Source: an uncultured Roseateles sp.
GTDB lineage: Bacteria; Pseudomonadota; Gammaproteobacteria; Burkholderiales; Burkholderiaceae_C
Direction: 5' to 3'
Assembly: GCF_913777145.1 (NCBI RefSeq)
Contig: NZ_CAJYPS010000023.1
Location: 248,001-312,000 of the forward strand
DNA: 64,000 nt
Of the stretch, positions 63,560-64,000 are shown in pieces. The position numbers were made by a program, and so were the translations under genes. The notes under the pieces are model-generated. The model did no database searches. It saw only the letters and a list, made by a program, of their open reading frames with translations, and was not told the DNA's origin. Within the stretch, counting starts at the first letter, position 1. Each line of letters opens with the position of its first letter.

Positions 63560-64000
63560 TCAGCCCTCACGCGCGGCCAGCGCCATGGGATTGGGCGTGG
63601 GCTCGGCGACCTTGGTGAGCCGGTTGCGGTCCGTGTGCGGGAAGGGCTCGCTGCGGTCCGGCGTCACCAGCAGCGTGGTCTGCTCGTAGGACCAGCTGCC
63701 GTCCTCGTTCACCGTCACCGTGATGGTGTAGCGCTCGGTACGGAAGGCCTGCTCCAGGAAGGGGTTGGACACGATGCCATTCGTCAGCGAGCCGCGCACT
63801 GCCTCCAGCGTGAAGGTCTTGGCTTCCGCCGTGGCCCGGCCCGCGGCCATCGCGGTCTGGCCGCGCGGCAGCGACAGGGTCTGCAGCAGCGCACCGGTGG
63901 CGGGCTCCCACAGCCAGTAGCCCACCTGGTCGTGGAAGGTCTCGGGGTCGTTCGGCTTCACGATGCGCGTGTGATAGCGCAGGCCGTAGAACAGCTGCGG
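63560..64000 (-). CDS. Nitrobindin-like heme-binding beta-barrel protein (5' end outside window)
   Basis: About 146 residues are visible; the frame is open to the window edge, so the start lies beyond 64000. The sequence LFYGLRYHTRIVKP, then ETFHDQVGYWLWEPATG, LSLPRGQTAMAAGR and the C-terminal PFPHTDRNRLTKV match the THAP4/nitrobindin-like (FABP-fold) family of heme-binding beta barrels. Such proteins bind heme and may isomerise peroxynitrite. The N-terminal GxWxGxG motif would be off the window. Confidence 0.8.
   Translation of the reverse strand, partial: PQLFYGLRYHTRIVKPNDPETFHDQVGYWLWEPATGALLQTLSLPRGQTAMAAGRATAEAKTFTLEAVRGSLTNGIVSNPFLEQAFRTERYTITVTVNEDGSWSYEQTTLLVTPDRSEPFPHTDRNRLTKVAEPTPNPMALAAREG

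Overview
The window is a strongly GC-rich bacterial chromosome segment. Its gene content points to a motile betaproteobacterium of the order Burkholderiales, probably the Roseateles/Rubrivivax/Leptothrix group. The signs are an flhDC master regulator next to the flagellin locus, a PEP-CTERM protein, clear sigma-28 (FliA) promoters, and pectin and malonate catabolism genes. The genus is inference. I see no prophage, insertion sequence or CRISPR array.

Region 1 (1-4.8 kb): a truncated and a complete SPINDLY/OGT-type glycosyltransferase run convergently with overlapping ends. They are followed by flhD-flhC and by a small TPR gene that has its own sigma-28 promoter. Region 2 (5.1-11.9 kb): three tandem short flagellin genes, then fliD (cap), fliS and a fliT-like gene (export chaperones), a PilZ/YcgR-type brake, and an unexpected type IV pseudopilin gene. 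Region 3 (12.3-24.3 kb): fliE, divergent from the long run fliF-G-H-I-J-K-L-M-N-O-P-Q-R, which encodes the MS ring, switch, export ATPase, hook-length control and export gate. Region 4 (24.3-32.8 kb): a CbrC-family gene, a soluble REC-histidine kinase and NarL-type regulator pair, then a chemotaxis operon: CheZ-like protein, CheY, CheA, CheW, and a receptor ending in a CheR-tether pentapeptide.

Region 5 (32.8-40.2 kb): alaS (minus strand), a succinate-semialdehyde dehydrogenase, a TPP riboswitch in front of a TonB-dependent receptor, two identical tRNA-Asn(GTT) genes, and a PhnA/YjdM-like zinc-ribbon protein. Region 6 (40.2-48.1 kb): a PEP-CTERM protein, a large BTAD/SARP-type regulator divergent from a secreted protein of unknown function, an HDOD protein, a TerC-family membrane protein with a small membrane partner, and a leucine-rich-repeat protein fused to a protein kinase.

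Region 7 (48.1-58 kb): a ten-gene leftward malonate operon, dctP-dctQ-dctM (TRAP transporter) followed by mdcA-C-D-E-G-B-H (biotin-independent malonate decarboxylase and its prosthetic-group synthesis). It is divergent from a GntR/FCD regulator. Region 8 (58-64 kb): a 2-keto-4-pentenoate hydratase-type enzyme, then 2-keto-3-deoxygluconate kinase, a pectate-lyase-like protein and an alpha/beta hydrolase, which look like a small pectin-use operon. A DUF2238 membrane protein, a secreted protein of unknown function and a truncated nitrobindin-like protein follow.

The most noteworthy non-coding features are: a sigma-28 promoter whose -10 element forms one arm of the upstream flagellin terminator; four strong sigma-28 promoters and one weaker candidate, one of the strong ones driving the TPR gene; the TPP riboswitch on a TonB-dependent receptor; and a 7-2-7 palindrome upstream of the NarL-type two-component operon.
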